NCBI RefSeq assembly: GCF_001037495.1
Contig: NZ_KQ089822.1
Coordinates: 4,049,938-4,113,937 of the forward strand
From: Citrobacter sp. MGH106
GTDB lineage: Bacteria > Pseudomonadota > Gammaproteobacteria > Enterobacterales > Enterobacteriaceae
DNA length: 64,000 nt
Reading direction: 5' to 3'
The position numbers were made by a program, and so were the translations under genes. Positions 19,442 through 28,495 of the stretch are shown here, piece by piece. The notes under the pieces were generated by a model. That model did not search any database. It saw only the letters and a list, made by a program, of their open reading frames with translations, and was not told the origin of the DNA. Within the stretch, counting starts at the first letter, position 1. Each line of letters opens with the position of its first letter.

Positions 19442-19684
19442 CATAGTTTTTCATTTCGTCAACATGCGTAAATAAGGTCATTCTTAGTCAGCTTTTTTAC
19501 ATAAAGTCGTTGCGATTTATTGGCAATTATCTACAAGAGAATCGCCCTGTCGCACCAACAATCACCGCAGTCATTATTATTCTGCTAGCGAAAAAAACAT
19601 CTAATCCCTTCACAAAAAATTCACAGATTTTTTAATAGCCGGAAGCTTTAGGAATTTTTGCTCGGAATATGTGATGAAGATAAC

Positions 19685-19699
19685 TAAAACACCGTTTTA
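19685..19699. promoter_or_regulatory. Weak KdgR-like palindrome upstream of the permease gene
   Basis: TAAAACACCGTTTTA is a 6-bp inverted repeat around a 3-base centre and resembles the A/T-flanked AAAC...GTTT core of KdgR operators. It is about 210 bases before the gene. The match is loose and the assignment speculative. Confidence 0.3.
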
Positions 19700-19909
19700 T
19701 TTTGATTGAATCATCGTTCTCATGAATGCACACTAATTCCAGACGCAATATCCCTGGGAGCAGTTAGATGCTCAACGTATGCCGCGTTAGATTTTATAAA
19801 ACAAAGAGATAGCCGTTTTCTTTGTTGTTATTTTTAAGTAACCATTTGAATTTAAATAATTTTTAATTTCTTGCGCGTTTGATACCAGCGACAAGACATG
19901 AGGACGTTT

Positions 19910-20908
19910 ATGAAAATTAAAGCCACGATTGAACGCATCCCCGGCGGAATGATGTTGATTCCACTGTTATTAGGCGCAGTATTAAATACGTTAGCTCCCG
20001 ATACCGGTGCTTATTTCGGTTCATTTACAAAAGGAATGATCAGCGGCACCGTTCCGATTCTGGCTGTGTGGTTTTTTTGTATTGGCGCATCTATTGATTT
20101 ACGCGCAACCGGAACGGTATTACGCAAATCCGGTACGCTGGTATTAACCAAAATAGCCGTGGCCTGGGCAGTGGCAATGATTGCCGCTTCATTTATCCCT
20201 GACACAGGTATTCAAACTGGTTTCTTTGCGGGTCTTTCCGTTCTGGCGATTGTCTCGGCAATGGACATGACCAACGGTGGTCTGTACGCCAGCCTGATGA
20301 ATCAGTACGGTACTAAAGAAGAGTCCGGCGCATTCGTTCTGATGTCACTGGAGTCTGGCCCGTTAATGACTATGGTCATCCTGGGTTCTGCAGGTCTCGC
20401 TTCCTTCGAACCGCACCATTTCGTCGGTGCAGTCTTACCGTTCCTGATTGGCTTTGCGCTGGGTAACCTGGATCACGACCTGCGTTCCTTCTTCAGCAAA
20501 GCGACGCCGGTGCTGATTCCGTTCTTCGGCTTCGCGCTGGGTAACACCATTAACCTGAGCGTCATTGTTGATACCGGTCTGCTGGGTATCCTGCTGGGTG
20601 TCGCGGTAATCGTTATTACTGGTATCCCGCTGATTATTGCCGACCGTGTCATTGGCGGAGGGAACGGTACTGCGGGCGTCGCAGCCTCTTCTGCGGCAGG
20701 TGCTGCGGTGGCAAATCCGGTGATCATCGCTCAGATTAACCCGGCATTTGAACCCGTTGCCGCCTCAGCGACGGCATTGGTTGCCGCCAGCGTTATTGTC
20801 ACTGCGATTCTGGTACCAATTATCACCGCGCTGTACGCCAAACGTTTTAACAAACAGCCGGTCGTCACAGAGACTGCGGCCACACCAGCGGATTCTCTGC
20901 ACCACTAA
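19910..20908 (+). CDS. kdgT: 2-keto-3-deoxygluconate permease family protein (KdgT-like)
   Basis: Predicted inner-membrane proton symporter of the KdgT family, importing 2-keto-3-deoxygluconate, a pectin and uronate breakdown intermediate. It has 332 residues with about ten hydrophobic segments. The N-terminal IPGGMM, the [14 protein letters not shown] motif and the [18 protein letters not shown] motif are characteristic. The ATG at 19910 has GAGG 6 bases before it; an ATG at 19898 is less well placed. In E. coli yjcZ adjoins proP, so this gene is an addition here. Similarity to E. coli KdgT looks moderate, so it may be a paralogue with a related substrate. Confidence 0.82.
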   Translation: MKIKATIERIPGGMMLIPLLLGAVLNTLAPDTGAYFGSFTKGMISGTVPILAVWFFCIGASIDLRATGTVLRKSGTLVLTKIAVAWAVAMIAASFIPDTGIQTGFFAGLSVLAIVSAMDMTNGGLYASLMNQYGTKEESGAFVLMSLESGPLMTMVILGSAGLASFEPHHFVGAVLPFLIGFALGNLDHDLRSFFSKATPVLIPFFGFALGNTINLSVIVDTGLLGILLGVAVIVITGIPLIIADRVIGGGNGTAGVAASSAAGAAVANPVIIAQINPAFEPVAASATALVAASVIVTAILVPIITALYAKRFNKQPVVTETAATPADSLHH

Positions 20909-20925
20909 GTTTGCCCCAACGTACT

Positions 20926-20960
20926 CACCGTCCCCTCTCAACCCATGAGAGAGGACGGTG
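20926..20960. terminator. Bidirectional hairpin between kdgT-like gene and yjcZ
   Basis: CACCGTCC...CTCTC pairs with GAGAG...GGACGGTG around a short loop. The stop codon of yjcZ (20938-20940) lies inside it. It separates two convergent genes; no long T-run is seen on either side. Confidence 0.55.
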
Positions 20961-21831
20961 CAAAAATCTCTTCAACCATCGCATCAACTAACCGCTTTGC
21001 CGAACACAGCCTCGGCATTCCCAACGCCACATTTTGCCAACGCTGCGTTACCGACCAGCTCACCGGATGCCGCTCTGCATCACACCAGTCACCAAGCCAG
21101 CTCAGCATATCGTTGTGTTCACTTGATCCGCCGACAGCAGGTGTACTGAGCCATTGGTGATAATAATGACGCGTAGTAGGTGCAGCATTTACGCTATGTG
21201 CCAGCGCCTGGGTAGCCATCGTGCGCAGATTGTCTTTTAGCATCGATACCACATCGGCATTCCCCAGCCGACAGGCATCTCCAAAGGCTCCCCAACGTAG
21301 CTCCTCCAGCGCGATGAAGCAGCGCCCCGGCAATGACCAGCCGTCATAAGCGCCAGCACGCCAGCGAGTAAAAATTTGTTCGCTATGTTCACCTGCCTGG
21401 ACAGTCAGCCCTCGTTGGACAAGCGCCTTCTTTTTATAAGCGCTGCGTTGTGTAAACCAGTCGGAGAGTGCGCTTATCTGCAGCATTACGCCCTGGGTGG
21501 CCTGACCGCGCGGATTTTCCATTTGATGCATAAACAACAGTCGTTCAGCAATACGCATCAGCGCCAGATGCCCCGGATCGATCATTCCCGCCAGTTTCTC
21601 CACCAGCTTAAGACGCATAACCAGGTGCTCGCTGGACACTCCCGCCATAACCCACGCCCGAAGCTGAGTCTGGGATAACACTTCTTGCGTCAGGCGCGCG
21701 CGCAGTCGCTTCTGCTGTTGCAGAAAACCGCCGGAACGTTTGGTTTCATCTCCCTGAACCAGATCGACCATAAACTTCGGGTAGACACACTCCAGCGTCC
21801 GCCCTGGGCCTTCCAGTAACACGTTAGTCAT
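20938..21831 (-). CDS. yjcZ: YjcZ family protein
   Basis: A 297-residue soluble protein of poorly known function, always linked to crfC in enterobacteria. No catalytic motif is recognisable; the sequence is rich in Trp, Arg and Leu and predicted helical, with segments such as VYPKFMVDLVQGDE and GRCFIALEELRWGAFGDA. Its ATG overlaps the crfC stop by four bases (ATGA at 21828-21831), indicating a coupled operon. In E. coli yjcZ has been reported as a suppressor of yhjH motility defects. Confidence 0.9.
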   Translation of the reverse strand: MTNVLLEGPGRTLECVYPKFMVDLVQGDETKRSGGFLQQQKRLRARLTQEVLSQTQLRAWVMAGVSSEHLVMRLKLVEKLAGMIDPGHLALMRIAERLLFMHQMENPRGQATQGVMLQISALSDWFTQRSAYKKKALVQRGLTVQAGEHSEQIFTRWRAGAYDGWSLPGRCFIALEELRWGAFGDACRLGNADVVSMLKDNLRTMATQALAHSVNAAPTTRHYYHQWLSTPAVGGSSEHNDMLSWLGDWCDAERHPVSWSVTQRWQNVALGMPRLCSAKRLVDAMVEEIFAPSSLMG

Positions 21832-24182
21832 GTATGCTCTACTGCAAAAAGGGTGTGAATATCGTCACGTAGCAAGCGAGAATCTTCATAAATCCATGCC
21901 GCAGTCGCAATACGATGCTGTAATTGCTCACTCAGGGCATTCACTGCAGATTCATTTTGCTGACGCAGGGCCAAACTCTCACGCAGGCTCGCCTGTAATT
22001 GCGTCAGGCTCAGTGAAAAATCGGCAAAAAACGTTGCCATACCTGCCGTAACGGAAATATCGACCTGCGCCACTAAAGCTTTACGGATTTGTTGGCAAAA
22101 CAGGGTGACGTACTGCACCAGGCTCTTGTGCAGTACGCTCATATCAATCAGGTAACGCGTTTTGGTTTCAACGTAATCATTCCATCCCCAGTTTGGCTGG
22201 TTCAGCCAGCGGGAGAAGGTGTCCCGCACGCCTCCCACCGTGGAGGTGGTATTTTCCGACGGCATATCCTGTTCAATGGCTTCGTTAAACAACTGGCGAG
22301 TATTGAAGTTGAACATCGCCGCATGAAATGCCGGAAAACGGATCCGCGCACGAAATCCGGTATGGCTCAGTTCCTCTTTCACCCGCAGCTCAATTGGCCT
22401 CATAGCCTCGTTTAACGTCCGCGACAGCGTCGACTCCAGTTGCTCAAAACGCAACGCCAAATCGCGACTGATATTCTCCTGCGCTGCCAGCAGGACGACT
22501 TCACAGGACGACCGAATTTTATCTAATACAATCTTCGCTTGCCCTTCGTCATGCAGCACCAGCATTTCACCCGCCATTTCCGCCGCTGCAATGGACGCTC
22601 CCATACCGTGTTGTGAGATCCTCAACACGTTTTCTTTTGCAAAGAACGCATTAATTCTAAAAAGAATATCGGCTTGCTGTTGATTGAGAAACGCCGTGGC
22701 AGATTCCAGTGCCAGCTCAACCTCGTGGTTAACTTCATCACTCACCCGCTCCTGGCTCACCTGAAGCTGCTGCATATCTTCTTCAATATGGCTGACATTC
22801 AGCTGCAGCTTTTCATACGCTACTGTTAAGCCGTGATAGCGAAACTCCAGGTATTCATGCGCGCTTTGCGCATAGTTCAATAACTTATGTGACGCAGAGC
22901 GTAGTGCATAGAGCGAAGCATTAGCGTAGGCAGCATGGATCAATTTTTGAATCGGCTGCTCAAACAATGAATCTTCCCAAAGCAAATCGGCGGCATGCCT
23001 AATATGCTCCGTATCATCAAGATCGGTGGTTCGCCAGCGCCTGCCGAGCGCCGCTTCGGCAAAATCCTGTACCCAGCGTTGTTTATGGTGATCCGGCAAC
23101 CGCCCGTTAGTCGTCAACTCATGACGCGCCCTGTTCGCCAGATATCCCCACATTGAAGAAACCGGATAAATACGTTCAGGTGTAATAGCGCCTTTCATCA
23201 AGGTACCGGAAATCAACGCCCGCACCTGCTCTTCATCATCACTATTGCGGTCTTTCTGATCGAATTTATTCACCAGAGCGTACAACGGCACCGACTTTCC
23301 AACCGCTGTAATGGCCTGACGGACTTCCTCATCCGAAATAGATTTCAGTTGGGTATAATCCATCACCGCCAGCACCGCTGAAGCCCGAGCCAGCTGTTCA
23401 TTAAGCATCTTTTGTAAGTGCGGCTGCCCCGCCTCATTTGGCCCCGGCGTATCCAGCAGGGTCAATTGCCCCGGATAGCTCGCCAGCCCGGCCAAATGCA
23501 CAAACTCAACTTCAATAACCGGAATATGCTCAATCGCGGCGTAAGCGGAAAAAGGAAAATCGACCTCCAGCGCTTTTGACAGACGCACAAGATCGTTCAG
23601 ACTTTTGAGACAGTGGAAAATAGGTTCTGCGCCAAGATAATACCGTTCAAATGCCACGCCGGTTTCAATACGCTGAAGCAGGGCATTCATATCCTTATCA
23701 ATTTCCAGCGTCTGAGTCAGAAGCTGGCGATCGCACTCCCGCACGCGCTGCTGTAATAAATTCATCAAGGCATCAATCGGTGCAACATGAGAAAAATGCA
23801 GCACCGGCTCTTTCTGACCTGGCGTATGGCGGATAAGCGTCGGCAGCGCCGTCATCGGGCGATTACGATTAGGCAGAACCTCCGTACCCACAATCGCGTT
23901 TATTGTCGTCGATTTACCCGCCTTCATGGTGCCGACAATAGCCAGCACCATCTCCAGACGCGTTATCTTTCGCAGCTCATTGTTGAGCGTTGCCTGCTGG
24001 ACATCCATGCCACGCGCACTGAAATGCAGGGGCTGTACCTGTCCGCTATGCTCTCCTTCTTTCTGCGTGACGTTATCCAACGATGTCGCGGGCAATTTTT
24101 GTAATTGCTTGAGATGTTCCTGAGAGAGCATCAGCAAGCGTTCAGCTTCCTGACTTAATTCATATATTGTCTGTGTGTACAT
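21828..24182 (-). CDS. crfC: Dynamin-like GTPase, clamp-binding sister replication fork factor CrfC
   Basis: Large dynamin-type GTPase (formerly YjdA) that in E. coli binds the DNA sliding clamp and keeps sister replication forks together. It has 784 residues, longer than E. coli's roughly 740. The G domain occupies about residues 70-370: P-loop GTMKAGKSTTIN (~85), G3 DTPGPNEAG and G4 NKFD. The C-terminal half is long helical stalk sequence with many Gln/Glu-rich coiled-coil stretches. The N-terminal region aligning with the E. coli clamp-binding motif (around residue 22) reads EHLKQL and lacks the leading Gln. Confidence 0.93.
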   Translation of the reverse strand: MYTQTIYELSQEAERLLMLSQEHLKQLQKLPATSLDNVTQKEGEHSGQVQPLHFSARGMDVQQATLNNELRKITRLEMVLAIVGTMKAGKSTTINAIVGTEVLPNRNRPMTALPTLIRHTPGQKEPVLHFSHVAPIDALMNLLQQRVRECDRQLLTQTLEIDKDMNALLQRIETGVAFERYYLGAEPIFHCLKSLNDLVRLSKALEVDFPFSAYAAIEHIPVIEVEFVHLAGLASYPGQLTLLDTPGPNEAGQPHLQKMLNEQLARASAVLAVMDYTQLKSISDEEVRQAITAVGKSVPLYALVNKFDQKDRNSDDEEQVRALISGTLMKGAITPERIYPVSSMWGYLANRARHELTTNGRLPDHHKQRWVQDFAEAALGRRWRTTDLDDTEHIRHAADLLWEDSLFEQPIQKLIHAAYANASLYALRSASHKLLNYAQSAHEYLEFRYHGLTVAYEKLQLNVSHIEEDMQQLQVSQERVSDEVNHEVELALESATAFLNQQQADILFRINAFFAKENVLRISQHGMGASIAAAEMAGEMLVLHDEGQAKIVLDKIRSSCEVVLLAAQENISRDLALRFEQLESTLSRTLNEAMRPIELRVKEELSHTGFRARIRFPAFHAAMFNFNTRQLFNEAIEQDMPSENTTSTVGGVRDTFSRWLNQPNWGWNDYVETKTRYLIDMSVLHKSLVQYVTLFCQQIRKALVAQVDISVTAGMATFFADFSLSLTQLQASLRESLALRQQNESAVNALSEQLQHRIATAAWIYEDSRLLRDDIHTLFAVEHT

Positions 24183-24735
24183 GGAAAATTTTTCCTTAAC
24201 GCAAATAGCAGTGCTTTTATTTAGCCAAATCGTTTTATTTATAGACTTTCGGCTTTTATAATTACGTGTGGAAATAATTAAAAATCAAAACAACCAATTG
24301 ATATTTTTAATATAGAATTCAATGTATAACCGTTGGCCTGAGGCCTCTCACTTACTGTATTAAGTAAGAAAGATAAAGAGAGTAGTTCAGTTTTAAAAAA
24401 TGCCAGCTTAATTCCCCTACCTAAATTAAGGGGTCGTGAAGCATTCACATACAATGGCTAAGTGATACTGAAAGTCGTGTGACCTATGAATATCAGGTGG
24501 TTTGCCTCACCTTATCTTAAATAACAAAGCGTAGCAATTTCCCTTAAAAAATATTCAGTCCGGATTTCAGGTACTGGAAAGCAAAGGAATTGTGGTGTTT
24601 AACTGCAGCCTGCCATTTTTCTTAATCGGACAGTAGTCCCGACAAAAGCAGGGATTTTATGTATAATTGCGGCCTTTTTCGGCAATCTGCCATTTTTGGG
24701 CGCTTTTGCCCCTGCTGACTTTTGAGGAAATCTAC
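24183..24735. other. Divergent crfC / yjdM intergenic region
   Basis: A 553-base AT-rich spacer without a gene. It contains several short inverted repeats, such as CTTACT / AGTAAG near 24350 and CCCC / GGGG near 24415-24435, and the presumed promoters of crfC (minus) and yjdM (plus). Nothing else is identifiable by eye. Confidence 0.6.
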
Positions 24736-25071
24736 ATGTCATTACCACACTGCCCACAATGCAACTCCGAATACACTTACGAAGATAACGGCATGTTCAT
24801 TTGCCCGGAATGCGCCCACGAATGGAACGATGCTGAACCGGCTCAGGACAGCGACGAACTGATCGTGAAAGACGCTAACGGCAACCTGCTGGCCGACGGC
24901 GACAGCGTTACCGTCGTGAAAGATCTGAAGGTAAAAGGTAGCTCTTCAATGCTGAAGATTGGGACCAAAGTGAAAAACATCCGTCTGGTTGAAGGCGACC
25001 ACAACATTGATTGCAAGATCGATGGATTTGGCCCAATGAAACTGAAATCCGAGTTCGTGAAAAAGAACTAA
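24736..25071 (+). CDS. yjdM: YjdM (PhnA-type zinc-ribbon protein)
   Basis: A 111-residue protein once named PhnA; not required for phosphonate use in E. coli and of unclear function. The N-terminal zinc ribbon shows CPQC near residue 6 and CPEC near residue 24; the rest is the PhnA domain ([35 protein letters not shown]). The ATG at 24736 has GAGGAAA 5 bases before it; the frame is open upstream, but nothing supports a longer protein. A REP element follows. Confidence 0.95.
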   Translation: MSLPHCPQCNSEYTYEDNGMFICPECAHEWNDAEPAQDSDELIVKDANGNLLADGDSVTVVKDLKVKGSSSMLKIGTKVKNIRLVEGDHNIDCKIDGFGPMKLKSEFVKKN

Positions 25072-25077
25072 TGATTA

Positions 25078-25104
25078 TGCCCGGTGGCGCTTCGCTTACC
25101 GGGC
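25078..25104. repeat. REP element after yjdM
   Basis: A short palindromic element with arms TGCCCGGTGGCGC and GCTTACCGGGC around a 3-base centre. It lies between yjdM and yjdN. Confidence 0.8.
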
Positions 25105-25150
25105 TTACGCTAACTACACTTAACTGGCTTCTTTTACTGAGGTAAAAATT

Positions 25151-25597
25151 ATGCCATTAAGTCCCTACATCTCTTTTGCCGGCAATTGCGCCGACGCCAT
25201 CGCATACTACCAACAGACATTGGGCGCAGAGCTGCTCTACAAAATCAACTTTGGTGAAATGCCCAAATCGGCACAGGACAGCGAAGAGGGTTGCCCTTCA
25301 GGTATGAAATTCCCCGATACTGCAATAGCCCACGCTAATCTGCGTATCGCGGGCAGCGATATCATGATGAGTGATGCTGTTTCATCAGGAAACGCACATT
25401 ATTCCGGTTTCACGCTGGTTCTTGATACGCAACATGTCGACGAAGGGAAGCGCTGGTTTGACAAACTTGCCGCCAAAGGCCAAATCGAAATGGACTGGCA
25501 GGAAACCTTCTGGGCGCACGGATTCGGTAAAGTCACCGATCAATACGGTGTGCCATGGATGATTAACGTCGTGAAGCAACCGCAGCCAACCGAGTAA
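25151..25597 (+). CDS. yjdN: YjdN (PhnB), VOC/glyoxalase-fold protein
   Basis: A 148-residue protein of the vicinal oxygen chelate superfamily (3-demethylubiquinone methyltransferase-like, formerly PhnB); not needed for C-P lyase. It has the paired beta-alpha-beta repeats: LSPYISFAGNCADAIAYYQ at the N-terminus, a central IMMSD segment and a C-terminal EMDWQETFWAHGFGKVTDQYGVPWMI. GAGG is placed about 10 bases before the ATG. A GC-rich hairpin follows directly, separating it from the Pho-controlled phnC operon. Confidence 0.93.
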   Translation: MPLSPYISFAGNCADAIAYYQQTLGAELLYKINFGEMPKSAQDSEEGCPSGMKFPDTAIAHANLRIAGSDIMMSDAVSSGNAHYSGFTLVLDTQHVDEGKRWFDKLAAKGQIEMDWQETFWAHGFGKVTDQYGVPWMINVVKQPQPTE

Positions 25598-25601
25598 CCT
25601 G

Positions 25602-25622
25602 ACGGGAGGCTCGCCCTCCCGT
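25602..25622 (+). terminator. Hairpin after yjdN
   Basis: ACGGGAGG / CCTCCCGT, 8-bp perfect GC-rich stem with a 5-base loop, starting 5 bases after the yjdN stop. The T content after it is weak. Confidence 0.65.
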
Positions 25623-25667
25623 ACTGTCATCAAATCTCGCTCAACTCTTCATCGCCAGGTAACCTTC

Positions 25668-25685
25668 CTTTAACGAAAATGTCAC
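25668..25685 (+). promoter_or_regulatory. Pho box upstream of phnC
   Basis: CTTTAACGAAAATGTCAC resembles the PhoB 18-base box (two CTGTCAT-like heptamers, 11-base period) and lies 45 bases before the phnC start, at the place known for the E. coli phn operon. It implies induction by phosphate starvation. Confidence 0.7.
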
Positions 25686-25729
25686 ATTAATCCGCCACGA
25701 TGGGGCCACTTTTTTAGGGAGGCCGCATC

Positions 25730-26518
25730 ATGCAAACGATTATTCGCGTCGAAAAACTCTCCAAATCCTTCAATCAACATCAGGCGCTAAACGCGGTTGA
25801 TCTCAATATCGGTGCCGGTGAGATGGTCGCTCTGCTTGGGCCGTCTGGCTCCGGCAAATCCACCCTTTTACGCCATTTAAGCGGTTTGATTACTGGTGAT
25901 AAATCACCAGGCAGTCGCGTCGAACTGTTAGGTCGCACCGTACAGCGTGAAGGCCGGCTGGCGCGCGACATTCGCAAAAGCCGCGCTCACACCGGCTACA
26001 TCTTCCAGCAGTTCAATCTGGTGAACCGTCTGACCGTGCTGGAGAACGTGCTGATTGGTGCGCTCGGCAGCACACCGTTCTGGCGCACTTGTTTTAGCTG
26101 GTTTACGTCAGAACAGAAACAACGTGCGTTACAGGCGCTAACCCGCGTTGGCATGGCGCACTTTGCATATCAGCGCGTTTCCACGCTTTCAGGCGGGCAG
26201 CAGCAACGCGTCGCCATCGCCCGCGCGCTGATGCAGCAGGCAAAAGTGATCCTCGCCGATGAGCCGATTGCCTCGCTGGACCCGGAATCTGCGCGCATCG
26301 TGATGGACACCCTGCGCGACATTAACCAGACCGACGGCATCACCGTGGTTGTCACGCTGCATCAGGTGGATTACGCCCTGCGTTACTGCGAACGCATTGT
26401 CGCACTGCGTCAGGGGAACGTCTTCTTTGATGGCAGCAGCCAGCACTTCGATAACGATCGATTTGATCATCTCTACCGCAGCATGAACCGCGTCGAACAG
26501 AACGCGCAGGCTGCTTAA
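25730..26518 (+). CDS. phnC: Phosphonate ABC transporter ATPase PhnC
   Basis: ATPase subunit of the phosphonate importer PhnCDE. It has 262 residues: Walker A GPSGSGKS (~37), Q-loop FQQFNL, signature [15 protein letters not shown] (~157), Walker [14 protein letters not shown] and H-loop His in [14 protein letters not shown] precedes the ATG. It is the first gene of the Pho-controlled phnC-phnP operon. Confidence 0.97.
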   Translation: MQTIIRVEKLSKSFNQHQALNAVDLNIGAGEMVALLGPSGSGKSTLLRHLSGLITGDKSPGSRVELLGRTVQREGRLARDIRKSRAHTGYIFQQFNLVNRLTVLENVLIGALGSTPFWRTCFSWFTSEQKQRALQALTRVGMAHFAYQRVSTLSGGQQQRVAIARALMQQAKVILADEPIASLDPESARIVMDTLRDINQTDGITVVVTLHQVDYALRYCERIVALRQGNVFFDGSSQHFDNDRFDHLYRSMNRVEQNAQAA

Positions 26519-26583
26519 TTGGACTGAAAAGACCAGGCTGACAAGTGAAATAGCCTGGAACAATGACTCGTTGAGGAAAAAAC

Positions 26584-27600
26584 ATGAGCTATAAGGCCGT
26601 TGCCGCGCTGGCGTTCACCAGCATGTTCAGCATCAGTACCTTGTTAAGCCCGGCGCATGCCGAAGAGCAGGAAAAAGCGCTGAACTTTGGCATTATTTCG
26701 ACTGAATCACAGCAAAACCTGAAGCCACAGTGGGAACCGTTCCTGAAGGACATGGAAAAATCACTGGGCGTAAAAGTGAACGCCTTCTTTGCCCCGGACT
26801 ATGCCGGGATCATCCAGGGAATGCGTTTTAACAAAGTCGATATCGCCTGGTACGGCAACCTCTCCGCCATGGAAGCGGTGGACCGCGCCAACGGACAGGT
26901 CTTTGCACAGACCGTTGCCGCAGATGGATCGCCGGGTTACTGGAGCGTGCTGATCGTTAACAAAGACAGCCCGATCAACAACCTGAACGAACTGATCGCC
27001 AAACGCAAAGATCTGACTTTCGGCAACGGCGATCCTAACTCCACTTCAGGCTTCCTTGTTCCTGGTTACTACGTCTTCGCCAAAAACAATATTTCTGCCA
27101 GCGACTTCAAACGCACGGTTAACGCCGGGCACGAAACTAACGCCCTGGCGGTCGCCAACAAGCAGGTGGATGTGGCAACCAACAACACCGAAAACCTCGA
27201 CAAACTGAAAACCTCCGCGCCAGACAAACTAAAAGAACTGAAGGTGATCTGGAAGTCACCGCTGATCCCGGGCGATCCGATCGTCTGGCGTAAGAACCTC
27301 TCCGAAAACACCAAGGACAAGGTGTACGACTTCTTTATGAACTACGGCAAAACACCAGAAGAGAAAGCCACTCTGGAACGTCTGGGCTGGGCGCCATTCC
27401 GCGCCTCCAGCGATCTGCAACTGGTGCCGATTCGTCAGTTGGCGTTGTTTAAAGAGATGCAGGGCGTGAAGGACAACAAAGGGCTGAATGCAGAAGAGAA
27501 AACCAGCAAAACCTCAGCGCTGAAAGCACAGCTCGACGACCTCGACCGCCTGACTGCTGCACTGGGTGCGATGACCAGCGTCACCAAAGCGGTGCAGTAA
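26584..27600 (+). CDS. phnD: Phosphonate-binding periplasmic protein PhnD
   Basis: Periplasmic receptor delivering alkylphosphonates to PhnE/PhnC. It has 338 residues with a clear signal peptide (SYKAVAALAFTSMFSISTLL, cleavage after PAHA, ~residue 27). The mature part has the type II binding-protein fold with the ligand-site segments WYGNLSAMEA and NGDPNSTSGFLVPGYY. GAGGAA lies 6-8 bases before the ATG. A REP pair follows before phnE. Confidence 0.96.
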   Translation: MSYKAVAALAFTSMFSISTLLSPAHAEEQEKALNFGIISTESQQNLKPQWEPFLKDMEKSLGVKVNAFFAPDYAGIIQGMRFNKVDIAWYGNLSAMEAVDRANGQVFAQTVAADGSPGYWSVLIVNKDSPINNLNELIAKRKDLTFGNGDPNSTSGFLVPGYYVFAKNNISASDFKRTVNAGHETNALAVANKQVDVATNNTENLDKLKTSAPDKLKELKVIWKSPLIPGDPIVWRKNLSENTKDKVYDFFMNYGKTPEEKATLERLGWAPFRASSDLQLVPIRQLALFKEMQGVKDNKGLNAEEKTSKTSALKAQLDDLDRLTAALGAMTSVTKAVQ

Positions 27601-27605
27601 CGGAT

Positions 27606-27673
27606 TGCCCGGTGGCGCGATGCTTACCGGGCCTACGAACGTAGGCCGGATCAGGCAAAGCTGCCATCCGGCA
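27606..27673. repeat. REP pair (BIME) between phnD and phnE
   Basis: Two palindromic units, one with arms TGCCCGG/CCGGGCC (27606-27633) and one with GCCGGAT/ATCCGGC (about 27644-27672). They lie inside the phn operon, so they are transcribed and could stabilise the upstream phnCD message, favouring more PhnD than PhnE. Confidence 0.8.
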
Positions 27674-27695
27674 ATACAGAATAACGGAGCCAAAT

Positions 27696-28475
27696 ATGCA
27701 AACCATCACCGTCGCCCCACCCAAGCGCAGCTGGTTCTCGCTACTGAGCTGGGCCATCCTTCTCGCCGTGCTGGTTGTCTCGTGGAAAGGTGCCGAAATG
27801 GCCCCGCTCACGCTGATCGAGGATTCCGGCAATATGGCGACTTTCGCCGCCGACTTCTTCCCGCCGGACTTCAGCCAGTGGCGGGACTATTTGGGCGAAA
27901 TGGCCGTCACTCTGCAAATCGCCGTCTGGGGTACCGCCCTCGCTGTTGTTTTATCGATTCCTTTTGGCCTGATGTGCGCCGATAACCTCGTGCCGTGGTG
28001 GATTTACCAGCCGATGCGAAGGGCGATGGACGCCTGTCGCGCCATCAACGAAATGGTCTTCGCCATGCTGTTTGTCGTCGCCGTCGGCCTGGGTCCGTTT
28101 GCAGGCGTCATGGCGCTGTTCATCCATACCACCGGGGTGCTCTCCAAGCTGCTTTCCGAAGCAGTAGAAGCCATTGAACCCGGTCCGGTAGAAGGGATTC
28201 GCGCTACCGGTGCTAACAAGATTGAAGAGATCCTCTACGGCGTTCTGCCGCAGGTCATGCCGCTACTCATCTCCTACTCGCTGTACCGTTTTGAGTCCAA
28301 CGTCCGCTCCGCCACGGTGGTTGGGATGGTCGGCGCAGGCGGGATCGGCGTAACGCTATGGGAGGCGATTCGCGGCTTTCAGTTCCAGCAAACCTGCGCC
28401 CTGATGGTGTTAATCATCGTCACCGTCAGCCTGCTGGATTTCCTCTCCCAGCGTTTACGTAAGCACTTTATCTGA
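27696..28475 (+). CDS. phnE: Phosphonate ABC transporter permease PhnE
   Basis: Membrane subunit of the phosphonate importer. It has 259 residues with about five or six membrane segments and the ABC permease EAA-type loop [24 protein letters not shown] (shown in part). In E. coli K-12 phnE is cryptic because of an 8-base duplication; here the frame is continuous, so the transporter should work. Confidence 0.95.
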   Translation: MQTITVAPPKRSWFSLLSWAILLAVLVVSWKGAEMAPLTLIEDSGNMATFAADFFPPDFSQWRDYLGEMAVTLQIAVWGTALAVVLSIPFGLMCADNLVPWWIYQPMRRAMDACRAINEMVFAMLFVVAVGLGPFAGVMALFIHTTGVLSKLLSEAVEAIEPGPVEGIRATGANKIEEILYGVLPQVMPLLISYSLYRFESNVRSATVVGMVGAGGIGVTLWEAIRGFQFQQTCALMVLIIVTVSLLDFLSQRLRKHFI

Positions 28476-28495
28476 TTAGCGAGGCATTGATTGCT

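Larger units (their letters stand above)
19211..19909. other. Divergent proP / kdgT-like intergenic region
   Basis: A spacer of 699 bases with no convincing gene. It holds a consensus CRP site (19426-19441) in the proP promoter area and, nearer the permease, AT-rich sequence with a weak KdgR-like palindrome. The length is consistent with an insertion event that added the permease gene and its promoter next to proP. Confidence 0.6.

Noticed and set aside
25078-25104. Intrinsic terminator after yjdM
   Set aside because: The palindrome fits a REP unit better and has no T-run.
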